Assembly (NCBI GenBank): GCA_948470475.1
Contig: OX419339.1
Location: forward strand, 1,426,501-1,490,500
Length of the DNA: 64,000 nt
Source: Galaxea fascicularis
Lineage: Eukaryota; Cnidaria; Anthozoa; Scleractinia; Euphylliidae
Reading direction: 5' to 3'
Shown: positions 48,001 to 62,900 of the stretch, one piece after another
Layout of the letters: every line of letters begins with the position of its first letter
Position numbering within the stretch: position 1 is the stretch's first letter
Position numbers and translations under genes: made by a program
Notes under the pieces: generated by a model
The model's input: only the letters and a program-made list of their open reading frames with translations
Database searches by the model: none
What the model was told of the DNA's origin: nothing

Positions 48001-50487
48001 TTTCAGTAGTCATCAGTTCTCGGTCCATGAACTCGTTTGCGTGTTTTGTTTTCAGCACATCGTAAAAACCACTGCTCGCCTCGAATAGCTGTAGCTAACT
48101 GCGAGCAGTACTTATCTTACTTTGTATGTTTTTAAGTCTTAAATAAACTTAAAAGTTGAACTTGAATCATGACTATGGACATCTTACAACTCCTAGTTAG
48201 AGGTCTGTGGAACTGGACGAAAAAATGGATTTACATTGGTAACAAATCTATAGCAATGCTGACTCAAATACCACATTTGCACATATCTGCCTCCGTTTGC
48301 CAAAGAGCACAGATCGATTTTACACCACATTTGTTACCCATAGCAATGGTGGTAAATGCCACATCTGTTTAAGATTTTCGCTCTATGTGCAAAAGAATTG
48401 TGCAGCTATGAATTTTCTTCGCATTTGTACACGGAGCAAATGCGGATGCAAATGTTCTCAGGTTCTGATTATTCCTATTAGAACAGACTCAAGCAATGTA
48501 AAGCAGAACTTTACTGATAAGGAACTCCTCCCATCACGCAGAATGCCGCCACTCATCCGGGAGTTTAGATATGCCGACGGTAAATGAAAGCTCCTCCGAG
48601 AAAAGTGGGCAGAACAATAAAGAAAATGATTACTCCCAAAACCATTTGTTAACATTTTGCAGAAGAGGGATCAAGAAAAGAAAATACACCAAAATTTGTT
48701 TTTTAAGGTTTCTATAACTGTTATAGAATATGCTTTGCAAAATGAGTGGCAATTAATTTTATTTCTTGCGAATGTTTTTCAGGTTCGGTTAAATAAATTT
48801 GAGTTAGCTAAACAGTAAAGTCTTGTAGCCAGTTTAAAATCAAGGAGTGTAGCCTGAGATCCAGGCGACAAAGCCCTGAATAAAGAAGAAGACAGATGGC
48901 CACTGTCTCGGCGCCCCTTCGGCATCGCCAATTGAGTGTCCAACATTTTTATTTCACTCAGACGTATCTCGTTCTTTCTGATCCAGCACTGATAACCGGG
49001 AGAGCTATATGATGGGCTAAAGCCGGATAACCTCGGGCTTTGATAAGAAGTTGTGCTCCGTACTGACCTTGATAGCGTATGCTCACCTGACGCTCACCGT
49101 GCTCAAAGTTTTGGTTTACAGAGGGAAACTTAAATGTATTACTTGTTTAAACGGCGGGTGACAACTCTTACAAGGTCTATTTCGGGAGAAAAACAAATTT
49201 TTTCAGGGAATTGGGAGACGCGTTGATTTTTCTCGGAACTACAATAAAACATAGTTCTGGGACATTGCGAAAAGAGCGGGATATTTAACAAAATTTGCAT
49301 CTCAATAGGTAAAAATATCGGGAGGATCTTCTAAAATTCCGGGAAGACTTAAAGTTACACATGGTGTTGCTCAAACAACGTTCTAGGGCTGTCAACCCAG
49401 CTGTTTAAGATAGAGGGAATATATATATATATAGAAATCATGGAACAGCAAACTGATTCCCGTCAAGTATAGGATGGCAATCACCGTACGACTCTTCATT
49501 AAGGTCACCGTATACCTTCAGTATAGGCAATTTTCTTCAAAGTTGGAGTTTTAGGTTAAAGTAATGTTCGAAATGGGATCTCTATTGTTATAAAGAAATT
49601 ATTGAAAGCGATTAAATATTGGCGGAGAAACGGCGGTTTTACGTTTTTATTGGCCGGAAGAAAAAAATTACCCGTTTGATTGACAAATTTAGCGTTATTT
49701 GAAGCGGACACTTTAAAGGGCTAAAACTCAAAGGGAATTTGTCCGATTCCCTCCAAATTTTGACAGTGGCTAGATTAACATATAAGCAACGAAAAAAGTT
49801 TCTGCGAATTTTATATTTCGAAAGATTTTTTCTCTAAGAGCGATTTTTGTACGAACACTTCACATTTTAAAATACTTTTTCGAAAACGTTCTATACCTTT
49901 TCACTGCAACTAGTATGGTAAAACGCAGACCAGTTTGTTTTAGGCCCTGTTTACATGGAGGGAAGGTAACCCTCCTGGCAGGGCTACCCGTCTAGTAGGG
50001 TGATCCTCTCTGCCAACAAAGTCACGGAAACCTCAAGCCATCGAATTCACACTTATCTTTAGGCCTAGTCGCCGAATTTGATTCACGCTAAATTCGTCGA
50101 TCCGTCGACTTTAAATTGCTTTGAAGTTTTTAGACGTCGAAATTAATACACTGAATACAGTCGAATTCAATCCGTGATGCGGTGTTCTTTTCAGTCAGAG
50201 ATTACATCTTTTTTAAATAAGAAATCTTTAATAATGTAAATAACGATGTATGCATTTAATTCGACGCGTCTTGGACGAAATTAATTCTGGAGACGAATTT
50301 AATGCGTTTTGGAATTCGCGCTATTTTAGTCGAATTTAATTGCTTTTGGGACCTTGAAGTGAATTCCGCTATAGCGCGACGTATAAACTAGAGATGCAGC
50401 TCAGCGGCTTCGGTAGTCCATGCCCATTTCTAACTTAATAGTACACTCTACAAAATTACTCAATTCTGATTGGTCGAAAGCAGTACA
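45010..50487. other. No convincing gene
   Basis: Scattered short frames only. A possible hairpin ACTGCTCGC..GCGAGCAGT at about 48072-48110 is followed by AAATAAAC, which could be the end of an old retroelement. An (AT)n run lies at about 49420. Many CGAATTTAAT-like words occur at 50.0-50.36 kb. Confidence 0.4.
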
Positions 50488-50640
50488 ACAGATAATATTC
50501 GTAAGCTCGGTATTGAACTGGATCTAGCAAGAAGTGGAGGCTCTTGCGGGGGAACTTTTCATATGTAAATGTATTTCCCCGCAAGAGCCTTCACTTCATA
50601 CTAGATCCAGTTCAATACCAAGAAAACGAATATTATCTGT
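50488..50640. repeat. 153-bp foldback element
   Basis: ACAGATAATATTCG at the left and CGAATATTATCTGT at the right; inside, GGTATTGAACTGGATCTA and GGCTCTTGCGGGGGA pair with their inverses over most of the length. The whole unit could form one long hairpin. Confidence 0.85.
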
Positions 50641-53600
50641 ATACGCCATACCCCCAGTCATACAAACGTCTGTAAAAATGTCAAATTTCAATATGCTGAA
50701 ACTTTGCAGGGTTACTAAAGTAAAGGTGCTCTTCCTATTTCTGGTATCAGTTTTTCATTCAATTTATTTTAACTCATTCAAATCCATTGCCGCCATTTTG
50801 GAGAAGGGCCTATTTATGAGATTTATAAACTGAGAAACACTGTACAAATACTAGGAGCGTTAGCGCTTTCCATTTGTATGGAAAAACCGGTGAGAATTGT
50901 CCGATGGAACAGTGCAATCACTTGATCGCCTTCCTCTTGTATGGAAAAACCGGTGAGTATTTTCTGATAAATGGAACAGTGGAGATTTCTCCCGGTTTGG
51001 GAGCAAGAAAGCGCACATTTCCATGAACAGTATGGTTCTAGTGTGATGAAGCAAATGGTTCAGTGATATATTCCGGTCATTTCGGTTTGTATAATAACCA
51101 AATAAATGCGCGCGCTCTGATTGGTCAATCAGCTACGGTTTATTGTGCCAGTAAACTCATGGAAATTTCGCGCGTTCTCTGAATTATTATATAAAAGCAA
51201 TAGGAAAATTCGTAAATCACGAGCCGCAGGCGAGTGATTTGCGAATTCGTGTTCTTCCAACATCTCGCGCGGTTTATCAGCCTATAAACCATAGAAATTT
51301 GTGGTGTATTGCTTTAAAAAAAAAAAACGAGAAATGAGGAATATCTCTGAAGGTATTCTTTTTTTCCTGAGGAATTTCCACTGGGAAGGATTGTTGGATT
51401 TGTTGTCGCATCGGAACAACCAGTATTTCCATGCAAAAAGGGAACGCTCCAGGTTTTGCTGAGTCGGCACTCATACGTCATACACCATCTGAGTATACAA
51501 ACGGCTCTTGCAATCGGAAAGTCGGATGAGGGTTCTGTTACTAAAAAACGACAGAGAGCTTTCGGTCGCGGGTGTTAAAACGGCAAAACAGCCGTATTTT
51601 TGCGTTAGTCAAGAATAGGGATACTCGTCAAAAGAAAAGTCTGGAACGAGGGTGAAAACGTAGAAACTAGGGATAGAAGATGTAAATTAACTTGTAATGT
51701 TCTGAATTTTTCTACCATAATTTTTTTCACTGAACTAAAATTGAGCAAGTGAAATAGTTTGCCAGCCCAGAAATCTTTCTGGGAGTTTTGAGAAACGGGC
51801 GCCAGCTCGACTGTATGAACTATTTTAGGTTTCAGAATACACGAGTACGTACTCGAGGCCAAGCTATATATGCTATGGCTCTCTGAAGAGCGGAAGCAGT
51901 AATTTTCCCGTGTACTTTGTGTATGTTTCCTTTTCACTTATGATTTTGTTTATTGCCTCGGGCAAACTAGGTATAGGCTGTAATTGTCGACGCAAACAAA
52001 GTTGGTCTATTTTTTTCCCCTGATTTCGTCTGATTAATTATTGACCATGAACCTTGATGGGGTATCGGCGTCACAATGTGTCAACAAATAGCGCAAAATA
52101 GTTTCTGATGACGACATAACGTGAAGAACGACGTGTTTGATCCATCTTCTTGGATTTCTCAATCACCAAAACCTCAAGCCATCCAAAAATGAATTTACTA
52201 AAAACTATTAAAACCATTTACAGTGGTGTAAACAGCAACTGACTTAACTCGTTATGAAGTCCGAATTTTGAGGAAGATTAAATTCCTGTTGCTAGGAAAC
52301 ATCAAGTCTCGTGAACACGCAATTGCTGTATTAGATTGATGTCAGATAAAATTTAGAAAAAAAGTTTCGAAGTCAGTCCAGTCATCTGTTTAAGTGTGAG
52401 GCTTAAATAGCATGCAAGGCTTCAGCGGTATTTATTTTAATATAACTGAATCGTATTTTAAATCCTATGACAAACCAACTGTTCCACCCATATGCATTGT
52501 AGATATATCACCGCTGATTGCTGCATACATTTAGCTCCACTGAACTCTTGGCAAAGCGCCTCGTTGACTATCTAACATCTCAGATCGCAAAGCTGCGATG
52601 TAAAAGGTTACTTAAGGACCATTATTTACCTTATTTTGGCTAAAATGGTTAGTTTTAAAAGATTTTCCGGTCAATTTGATATGGCCACTGTTGGTTACCC
52701 AAACTCTGGCTTCAATTAACAAAAAAAAAAACGCTTCATAAATTAGCCGGTTTAAGAGGCGAGGATACGCTTTAGAGTACTTTGTTTTCAAAATTTGCCA
52801 AGTTTTCAACAAAATGATATCACTTTTTTTGCTTATTCCCCTGAAAAATCGAAATCACGCATTAAGGGTTGAAACAAAATTAATATAATCGTTATCTAAG
52901 AAATCTAAAAAATATTCATAATTTCTGAGATTAATTTGTTAATAAGTGGTCGCTTTGTCGCAAATCCGTGTAACATGAAATAAATATTCAGTCATGTTCT
53001 TCCACAAATTAAAAGATTTTGTTTTGAGCAAACGAGTTTCCATACGGTTTTCGCGGTTTATTATCTCCGTTAGTCAAACTTTCTGTCTGTTCACAACTAC
53101 ATCACAGTGCTAAATGGTCATTTCAGCGATAAAAATTAAAGGGACTTTTGTTTAAACTATTTGTTTAAATGATACAACCGCGTGTTTTTCCTTCACAGAG
53201 ATATTACGCATAATATTACTGACGTGATGAAAAGCAAAAGCAAACGTTTAATGAAATAGGTTTTCCAGAGTATTCAGAGTTCTTTCTTACACTTGCTTCG
53301 GGCAATTCATCTTATAGGAATTGAAGACGATATTTCCTCTTTGAATTCCTAGTTGTATCCGGACGACGAAAACCTTGTTTCAGAATCACGAATATCATCA
53401 ATATTAATAAACGCGATCATAGTGGTTTTCCAAGTTTTTTACATTCTTTTTTTTTTTCACTTACCGCACAAGGATGTGTATATCGTGAAAATCTACCGAT
53501 GGATCTACAGAAAAAAAATTCTTGAGAAAGACGTGATGCTAATTTTCGATTTGCGTGAATCTTCGCGAATACAAGTAATAATTTGCATATCTTAGAATTT

Positions 53601-53993
53601 GCATTCGATCCAAAACAAAGTTTACACGTTGTGCGTTTTTATCTTTCGACCTCTGTTCGCATATCTTGTGAAAGAGACCATATTGTTTAGGATAAAAAAA
53701 AAAAAATAGCTGAAATAAAAACTTCGCTGAAAAATCTCCAAACTTGTATGGCCTTTCGCATTGGACATATCATTCCAGAAATCGATGAGGGGATAATATT
53801 GCTGTGTTATGTTCTTTCTTCAAGCTCATTGTTTGTCTCCGCTATTACACCTGTTTTACACTTCTAGACGGAAATTTGAATATTATAGTTTTCGTGTACC
53901 GGCGCCTAAGCACGCATGCGTTGGACATGTACACAACATTAAAAGCCCGTTTCATTCAATGCGAATGTTATTTTGATCTTGCGGGCGGGCGAT
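50641..53993. other. No gene seen
   Basis: A short direct repeat of TTGTATGGAAAAACCGGTGA occurs at about 50875 and 50937. GCGCGCTCTGATTGGTCAAT near 51.11 kb and a GCGAATTCG-type foldback at 51.2 kb look like dispersed repeats. No supportable exon before 53994. Confidence 0.4.
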
Positions 53994-56900
53994 ATGGAAG
54001 CTGAAAAAGGAGGCAAAGCAACCTGCATGTTGCATTTTAAGAGTGATGCTAAACTTACGTCTGAAGAATTTGTCAAAGTCTTCAAGGAATTTGACAAAGA
54101 TGGTAAGATAGCCTTTGGCATTGTATTTATATACGGCAGTTCACAATCAAAAGGTGAGTTCTTGGCGACGAGAAAGCTTACTTACTTACTTTTGGTATCC
54201 TTTGTATACAGGGAATGGTTATATCGAGGCAGACGAACTCACTGATTTTTTGCTGTGTCTTCTACAAGAAGGGGGCAACGAGGTTAGCAATAAAGGCTGT
54301 ATATAAAAATCTCAGTTGCTGCATTATTTCGACCAACTAGCGACGAATCAACTCAGTAGAACTGTGCTTGAAGCAAATATCTGCTCTTGATTTACCCAGA
54401 AAAATATTGCAGTGTCTTTTCAAAGAATTTAAATTTTCTTTTCCACCTTAAATATTTTTGTTCAGATCTATAGCTTCAAGCTTGTAAAGCACGTCAACAA
54501 ATATATTTATATAACTCGTACTTAAATCCCGTCTCGATTGAGCCAAATTTTGGTGCGGAAAACGACTGTGATGTCCGGTACTCTGGGAGGAGACTTGCAA
54601 AAGCTACACATAATTCTATATTTTTTCTTTTGCAATTATTGTTTTGTTAGTTTTTCCTGTCATCGACAGACATTCCCAGCCCCAATTACGTCTTGATGGC
54701 GTGCTTGAAATGTTGAGTTAATGTGTGAATATTACATCGGCTCGGCTTCATCTCCAAGAGAAAATCGTGTTATTTATGCTAAGTCACAAAGAGAAATTGT
54801 TTTGTATAGAAGATGCTAAATCATTTAAACGCTTAGTTCGTATTCATGAATTTAATACTCTGGCCCCTAATGCTTGTGTTTCTGCGTAACATTTCAGTTT
54901 TATTTGCTCAACCTCATAACAAAAAGAAACATATATTTGCTAAGTTACCTGTTTCTCTGCCGAATCGTAATTTCGCGAGACATAGAAACACTGTTTCGGA
55001 GTCAGCTTCCTTCCTTTCGCAACCTATCTCTATTTAATTAAATGAAGCGTCGTGCTGAGAAAATAGCTATCCCCACACATATCCAAGTGACTTGCTTCAA
55101 TTTTTTAATGGTAACTTCGTTGGAAGCACTTCAGATCAACGCATGCATTCACACGGCAAGAGAAAGCCGCGGCGTTGTAGGACGCATTTTAATCTAGGGA
55201 GCTAAATAGTTTATTGATGGTGTTCCAGTTTTTTTTTTGTCTCTTTAAACGATCACTAGAAAGATTATAATCAGACTTACTGCTGATTGGGTAAAAAGCG
55301 TTTTCCATCTACGATGCGTATAACTTATTTATAGCCTTGTTCCTGGGCATTTACATTACCTCCTTTGATCATGATTTTTTTTTCTTTTTTGGGCAATAAA
55401 ACTTGAAGTAGTGATATTTTCGGTTTGCGAACGCTATTGCTATAAAAGTTGGTCAATTTCTCTTTAAAACAAGGAACTAATTTTCAAAAGAGTAAATTAT
55501 TTTACAGCTTTTCATGAGCTAAAATGGTCGCGATTGAAAAAAAAACAAAACAAAACAACAGGATATCGCAAACGCTGGTCTCAATTCTTTCATCCCATTT
55601 AAAGAGGTTTGATTTCAATTATTTAACATCAACTTTCAAGTTTTCACCTCCCAGGTGAAAGGTGGTTTTGCGTCGATAATGAGTATATTTGGTAATTGCA
55701 CGTTATTATCATTTAATTGTAATTGTCATGTTTGTTATTAATATTTCACCCAAGTGAAACCACAAAATCTTTTGGGAAGCTACACAATAAGAATGAGATA
55801 AAGATAAGGTTCTCGTATTCGCTTCTGTTCCATGGAGATAATCATCATCATGAATATTACATCGAGAGCGACTTTTTCTTCGTCATGACGCCCAGTGAAC
55901 GTTTAGAGGGATGTTTAGTATTCGTCAAGCCAAAGCAAATTCGGATACACTCTGTTCTATGACTTTTTTAGTAACAACGTCTAATTAATTATTTTGGAGT
56001 TGAGGCTGGAAGTTCTTTTCTTTTTTTCGCGATTTGAGCCTGAAAGCGTTCTTAAGGTGTTCTTAAGTCACATGGTATACACACGTTGTCGCGCCAACCA
56101 ACTCCTGGTAAATTAAGCTTTACGAAAAGTATTGAACATAGAGGTTCCCAACGCGACGTAAAGTGAAAACGGTGAAAACGCAGAAAAAGTTCATATGTAC
56201 ATAGTATACTACTCATATAAAAAAAGAGATGAGCAAAATAAAGATGTTCTTACCTGATTCTCAGCCTGGGTTACGTCCTAAGAATGTTCTTAAAATTTGG
56301 GTTAATCTCAACCTCAACGTTCTTATAAAAAAAGGTTCTTATTAAAAAAAAAAAGGGCATCAGATGGCCATGCAGAAAAAGAACCACTCATTACCTGAAC
56401 ATTCCCGGTTCTCGATTTGCTTTTGTCGAAACTAATTTTGAAAAATCGACAAAACGTTTCAAAGACAGTGTCAGGTTTTGGCATTCACGCTAACCTAAAT
56501 CAGTAGCCAATTTCTTTTTAATCCGCCCTGACAAGATTTTGTTACAAGATGTCAGGCCCGGCCAACGGTTTTCGGTATACGGTATCCCGGGCCGTTTTAA
56601 TTCAGGTATATGGTATTTTTTGGTCAAAATTCGGTTAATTTCCAGGTATTAAGTATTCTGTTTCAAAATAATTTTAGGTGTTAAGTATGACTTATTTTAC
56701 GATTTTAAGTTATATTGGTATCTTGTGGGTAAAATATAGGGTATATTGGTATCCCACTACCCCCCTTGGCCGGGCCTGAGATGTTGTGTAGTGGAACATC
56801 CTGACCATCGTCCTTCTGCTCCTCCTCCTCCTCAAGTCAGTTGTCCACGAGATTGTGCAACGAGTGAATGCTTTCGGTTAAAATTTGTCCGCTAGATAAA

Positions 56901-59900
56901 ACGAACAAATTGGCCGTTAAATTATTCATGTAAGAGATTTCTTAAAGTATAAAAAAATCATAGGGTCATGCTGGCAGTAAGAATAACCTATTCTTTATTT
57001 GTTTTGATATGTCTTGTCATGTTGGTTAGGTGTAATTAGCTGTTTTTATCAGGCACTGAGCAATTCTTTGAGGTACCAAGTTGTCTGGAAGACATCTTTC
57101 AAGTGACAACGAGAGATCGCGACATTTGTGTGGAATTGTACTTCTAAACGTAAATCTAAGTGGTTATGAGCCGCTGAAGTCGGAGATAGATTATAAACCA
57201 CTCGCGTGCGAGGATCTGGTTTGGATTCCTTTTAGAAGAAGCGTCACTAAAAGCTCCAGAAGAGAAACGTGACACTTGAATATGTAACAGGTGTTGTGTG
57301 ACAGGGGGGGCAGAACCTCCCGCTTCCCATCACTGTTCTCCCGCCTCCCGACTGCCGCCGTATTTGACATAAAATAATGTAATGTACTTTTTTGTAAAAG
57401 ACAGACCTGGCTTACTGAAGTAAAAAAGAAACAATGATTTAATCCGCCAAAAGAAGTGAGGGGGGGCTAAAGCTCCCCCTCCAGCCCCACCCCCTGCGCG
57501 GTCCCTGCGGCCTCCCAACCCCCGAAGCCCTTCCGCTAACAGATTCTCTTCTCGGTAATCTAGATATGTTTTGTTTATCCCAGACAATCCAAGTATCACT
57601 GAAAGGTTGTTCCTCCTATTCTGTATATCTTTCGTTAGTCTCTTGTGGTCTCTTGTTTTTTTCATTTGGCCGTTTTAACAAAAATATAAGGAAATCTGGT
57701 GCAGAATAGCACGACTATATGTGGAGTTTATATGGAGTGTATACCGTTAAAATGGAGTCATACCAACAACTATGGATTTTCCCAGTTAATTAAGAAACAC
57801 GTACAGCTTGAGCACAATATTGAAGCAGCCGGAGAGAAAAATTGTTTTTTACTTATTTATGTCTAAATTGTAATAACTCATTGCTATTACGTAGTTTAAA
57901 ATTTGAACTAGAGACGATTACCGGAAGTAAAAATGAAAGCTACTTAGACTTATTTGATCAACTCGGTAACTACTATGCAACTTAAGAACCCTTTCATTTT
58001 ATGTGGATGGACTTCGTTAAGTTTGATTTGATATCTGGTTGCTGCAGAGTATATGATGTTGAAGAAACTTTATTTATTTACTTATTTACTTACTTATTTC
58101 TTGAAGTTACATGGGCTCATCTGACGAATTGCAAAAGATGGTAAAGATACGCAGTAAAAGATAGAATGCAGCCATCAGTTTTGTACTGCTGGGACTGTAT
58201 GGCAAGTCAGCACACAGATTACTCGAAAACTCATCACTACACTAACCTTGCCAATACACATATCCTTTCAAGATAGCCGCTAGCCACGAATCCACAATGC
58301 CTTGCGGCTTTACTGGACACGTGGCATTTTGTTCCCTCAGCTTACCCTTCCCTGTTTTTGTTTGTTTTATTTTTTAGAACCCGACAAAAGAAGAACTAGA
58401 AGAGTTCAAGACGTTCATACTGGAGAAATGTGATGACAACTTCGACGGTAAAATCAGCATGCCCGAAGTAAGTAACACAAGGAACGTCTTTATCTGAAAT
58501 AAAGTTTTTGATGGCGTACCAGTTGTAGGTTAGTTAACAAGAGGCTACAGAACGTTTATTGCTGGTTTGCAAGTGACGTCATCATTAATTTCATATATAT
58601 CACTCACAAGTGACGTCATGGCGGCCATGTTGGTAGTCTAGAGCAATAGCCTTTCTCTCCCGCTGGGAACTAAATTCTATTTTTATGTAAATTCTTCAAA
58701 AGAGTTTTCTATTGTTTTGATCCCCAACATGGTCGCCCTGTCACGTGGTTGAAAACCAAGAATTGCTGAATTGCATGTGACGTCATGATGGCCATGTTGG
58801 TGGTCAAGACCAATAGTCTGTCTCTCCGCTGGGAACTAAACTTTATTTTTATGCAAGTTCTGCAAAACAAAATCGTATTGTTTTGACCACCAATTGCAAC
58901 ATGGCCGCCTCGTCACGTGAGTGAAATCAAGCAATAGCCGTACCAGTTGCTTAGAATTTAATTTGCTCAATCGGCCATGTACAATTTTTGAATAAGTATT
59001 TGTGCTGAATAGACAGATAGAACTTTGACCGAATTTAAGAAAAAATCTCCAAAGAGTTTCAGTGAATTCTGCGATTGGATTTCATTTATTGAGCGGAATC
59101 TAGCACATCTTGGAAATTAACAACATCTGCTAAATATCCCTCTAGGGCAGGAACCCGAAGCACCTTAGGACTCCACGTTTCTTCAGCTTGTTATAAGGCG
59201 TTGCTGACGGCGTTTCACATATTTGTTCTCGTCTAGCTGGAAAATATTCTTCCCACAGAAGAAAACTACTTAAATCAGTTTCGAAAGGAGTTTGGAGCGG
59301 ACAAAATGGACAGCATACAGTTTATAAAGGTAAAGTCAAGTTTTAGGTTAACTAAGTGTGTGGGTGCTTTTGCTGTTAGTTACATGCATACATTGAAGCT
59401 CCTTTAAAGAAGGCATTTCAGCGACAATATTCAACAATAACTGACATAATGCACAAGTGAAAGAAATTGCATTACCTTAACGCGCAAATAAAAGGGCAAG
59501 ACTAACGTTTACAAATTCGACTTCGCTGATATGTAACCACCCTAATATGAACGTGATTTATACTATAACCGTTTATAATGGTAATTGAACTGAGTGAAGT
59601 GCAATTTGATCTGAAATCATAGAATTAATTGCAAAATCGAACGAGCGCGCAGCGTGAGTTTAATTTGAAATCACAAGTATGATTTCAGACCAAAATGGCA
59701 CGAATCGAAGTTCAATTACCACTTTATTACACCTTTTTTGAAATCACAGTTTTTTTGTTATTATTGATATTTATTTAATATCCACTAAAGGAAACCTGGT
59801 TCTGAAAAAAGAATGCGATTTAGAGCAAGAAATGGTGCGATTTAGAGCCAAAAATAGTGCGATTTGTGAATGTACTATAGCCAATTGCAATCAAATTGTA

Positions 59901-62900
59901 AGAATAACAAGTGATTTCAAAATGGGAGTTATACAGAATACAACTTGTTCGTTTTTCAATCTGGACAAATACCTGATGAAATCTGTGTGAACTGAACAAA
60001 CCGGCCAGGTTAAACAATGTTAACAAGATGTGTTGTTGTGTACTAATCACTAGTCAGTTTTCTTAAAAAAAATTGAACCAAAAAAAGGAGACTGCCCAGC
60101 TGCCCGCCTCCCAAGTACTTCTGCCCCGGTAGGCGATGAACTAAGTTCATATTGATCATGATTCGCTGTTTATTACCACCATTTGATTTTTATTTAGATC
60201 TGGAATCACTATGATAGTGACATGAATGGTTATCTGGAGGGAGACGAGATCGATGCCTTTCTTAGAGACATGTTGCAGCAGCAGGGGTGTAACGCAAATC
60301 TGGAGCTAATCGCTGATTACAAAGCGTTTATAGTAAGATCAAGATACTGTTACTGCATTTTATTCTCTAAGTCTACAGTTTAACTTAATAGTCTAAGGGG
60401 CTGAATCATGAATATGCGCGAAACGATGACGATAATTGTAGTGGAGATTATTTCAACAAAATAAATACTAAAAAATATTGCAGGCAATTATTATGAACGT
60501 GAAATGAGCAGCTATAATACAATCCTTATTTTTTAGTTGCTTATTAATGTTTATCTGTGTTTTAGATGGACCGTTATGACGAAAACAAAGATGGGAAAAT
60601 AGGCCTGAAGGAATTATCCAGGTGTGTTTTACTATTTGTGTAGTTTTAATTGCCATTTAATGTTTAATTAAATTACGTTTTGAGCAATATTAGGCAATCA
60701 AACATTTCGCAAATGATCCCTCAACAGGCTATCGCTGTATCAGCATTTCGCAACTGGTTTCTGAAACTGTCCAATACTTATAGGACGCATCAACCTACTT
60801 ATGCAGCGATGCTTTCAACTGGTATTTACCTGTTATGTGCTTGAGACTTGACGCTTGTCTCTCACGATGAAAAGTAGTAGTGTCGGTTAGAAAGGTTGCG
60901 TCCGTGGAATACCGGCGATTATACTACATACACAGAGCCTTCGTTCCTCTTGTCCAGCGGTCGGGAAACGCGCAATTCTGGAAAGTTCTGTTTCAGAAAT
61001 CCGAAAAATATCGGAGTTCTGCTTGATTTGCGGATGCTTAGAGTTCAGCGCCACGTTGGAGTTCATTTTACGTACGGTTATAGTACTTGAAAAAGCCAGG
61101 GGCCAATCAGAGTCGCAAACCTAATTATAGTTGTATTTTCCGTCGAGAGTCGCTCGTTTGTTCAGGTTTGGATGAGGAAAGGTCCAAACTATATATAATT
61201 AACTACAAATGCGTTACTTTTAATTATTAAAACAAAAAGAAAAAGTCAGATATATTTACATGCTATATTTACGATCAATGCCATCAAATAGCAATTTTAA
61301 GGACTAACAAGAATCGTAAAACATCTAAGGATTTTTGGAGTTCTGATTGGCTGATGTAAATGTAAATGATGTAAATTCGACTGAGGAAACCGCGCGAACA
61401 AGTGAAGTTTTGCTGATAGTTGTTCTGTCGGCAAACTAATATGTTTTGTAAACAATGTTACCTCCGTTGTTCCTTTATTAGGATTCTTCCTACCGAAGAA
61501 AACTTCTTCACCAAGTTTCAGGTATCGTTCCTAAACATCACATACAGTAACTGTTGCACTGGACGAATTTACAATCGGGGCTTTAATTCGTAAGAATAGC
61601 TCATCATTCACTTCCCCATGATTTTATATTTTATATGGAGACCAATTTCTGCTGATGGTGGGAAAGGGAAGGAGGTCCTGGGGAGTAAGTTAAGGCCGCA
61701 TACACACTAATGCGTTTTTGTTTGAACTTGCGGCACACTTTTCGATGCACTCAGGCCGCCTATCGTCCAGAAAAAAAAAACAAACAAAAAAACTCGGAAA
61801 CGTCGGTAAAAGTGATTTCAGAAATGACACTTCTGAAAACGCTTCGTTTCTGGTGTGAAAACCGAGACTTTTAAAGACTGTGACGTAAGAAGCGTCATAC
61901 GCCATAGGCTCGAGTCCAAATCGGACCATCTATCCAACTTCACAACTGCACAATTATAGGTCCCAGTCGTTTCCATCGTTTTCGAGTGTGGACAGGCACG
62001 TTGAAACGTTACGAAAACGCTAGTATGAATGAATATATTTTGCTTTGTTTTCGCTTCGTTTGCTTCCTTTTTAGTTTGGATAGCCCAAGAAGAACCAATC
62101 ATAGGGCCCGTACGCACTAGGTTGAAAACATTTTTTTGGCTCTGACAAAAATCTCGACAAATTTTGTCTCCACCAAATTTTGAATTTACCAATCACGTAC
62201 GCACTTGCATTTTAAAGCCATTGACGCTTGACAAAAATTTGTCCTGCTCTGAGGCAGGACGACGGCGCACATAACAAATAATTAACAAAAATCGCATGAA
62301 AAATTGTCTATTTTATCTGATGCAGACCAGGCCACAGATAAAGAGATATCCTGCAAGAGTGATAGTTGTCTAATTGTTAAAAACTCAGACATCAAATTAA
62401 AGTTTACTAAGTTTATTGCAGAAAAGCACTGATACAACGGAACATAGACCACTTTCATAATGGCCGCCGATAATATTGTTCTTTTGTATCTATATTAATT
62501 AGACTTACTGGCCTCATTTTAGCGCAAACATTCTTTTGTATTTTGCACATAGCAGCGAGCTTTTAAGGTTAGAAAGGCTTACCAGCATTAAAACAAAAGA
62601 ATATTTTATTTGGCCGCCATTATGAAAGAGGTCTATGCGTACATCTCGCTATTATTTTCCCCGATCCACGAATTTATGGCATCTGATTTTCATATAAATA
62701 TGTCTTGTCTTCACATTTTAATCATTTTTTAGGGTAAGAAGGCCTTATCGAGGGAAGATTTTGACTCCGTTTTCGAACATTACGACACGGTAGGACTTCA
62801 ATTTCCTGAAGTAATTTTAACGCATCGCGAGATCTGCAAAATGATAGTAGAATTCGATGACCGTTGTCGACCTCCATTTATGCTATAAAAATATCAGGAA

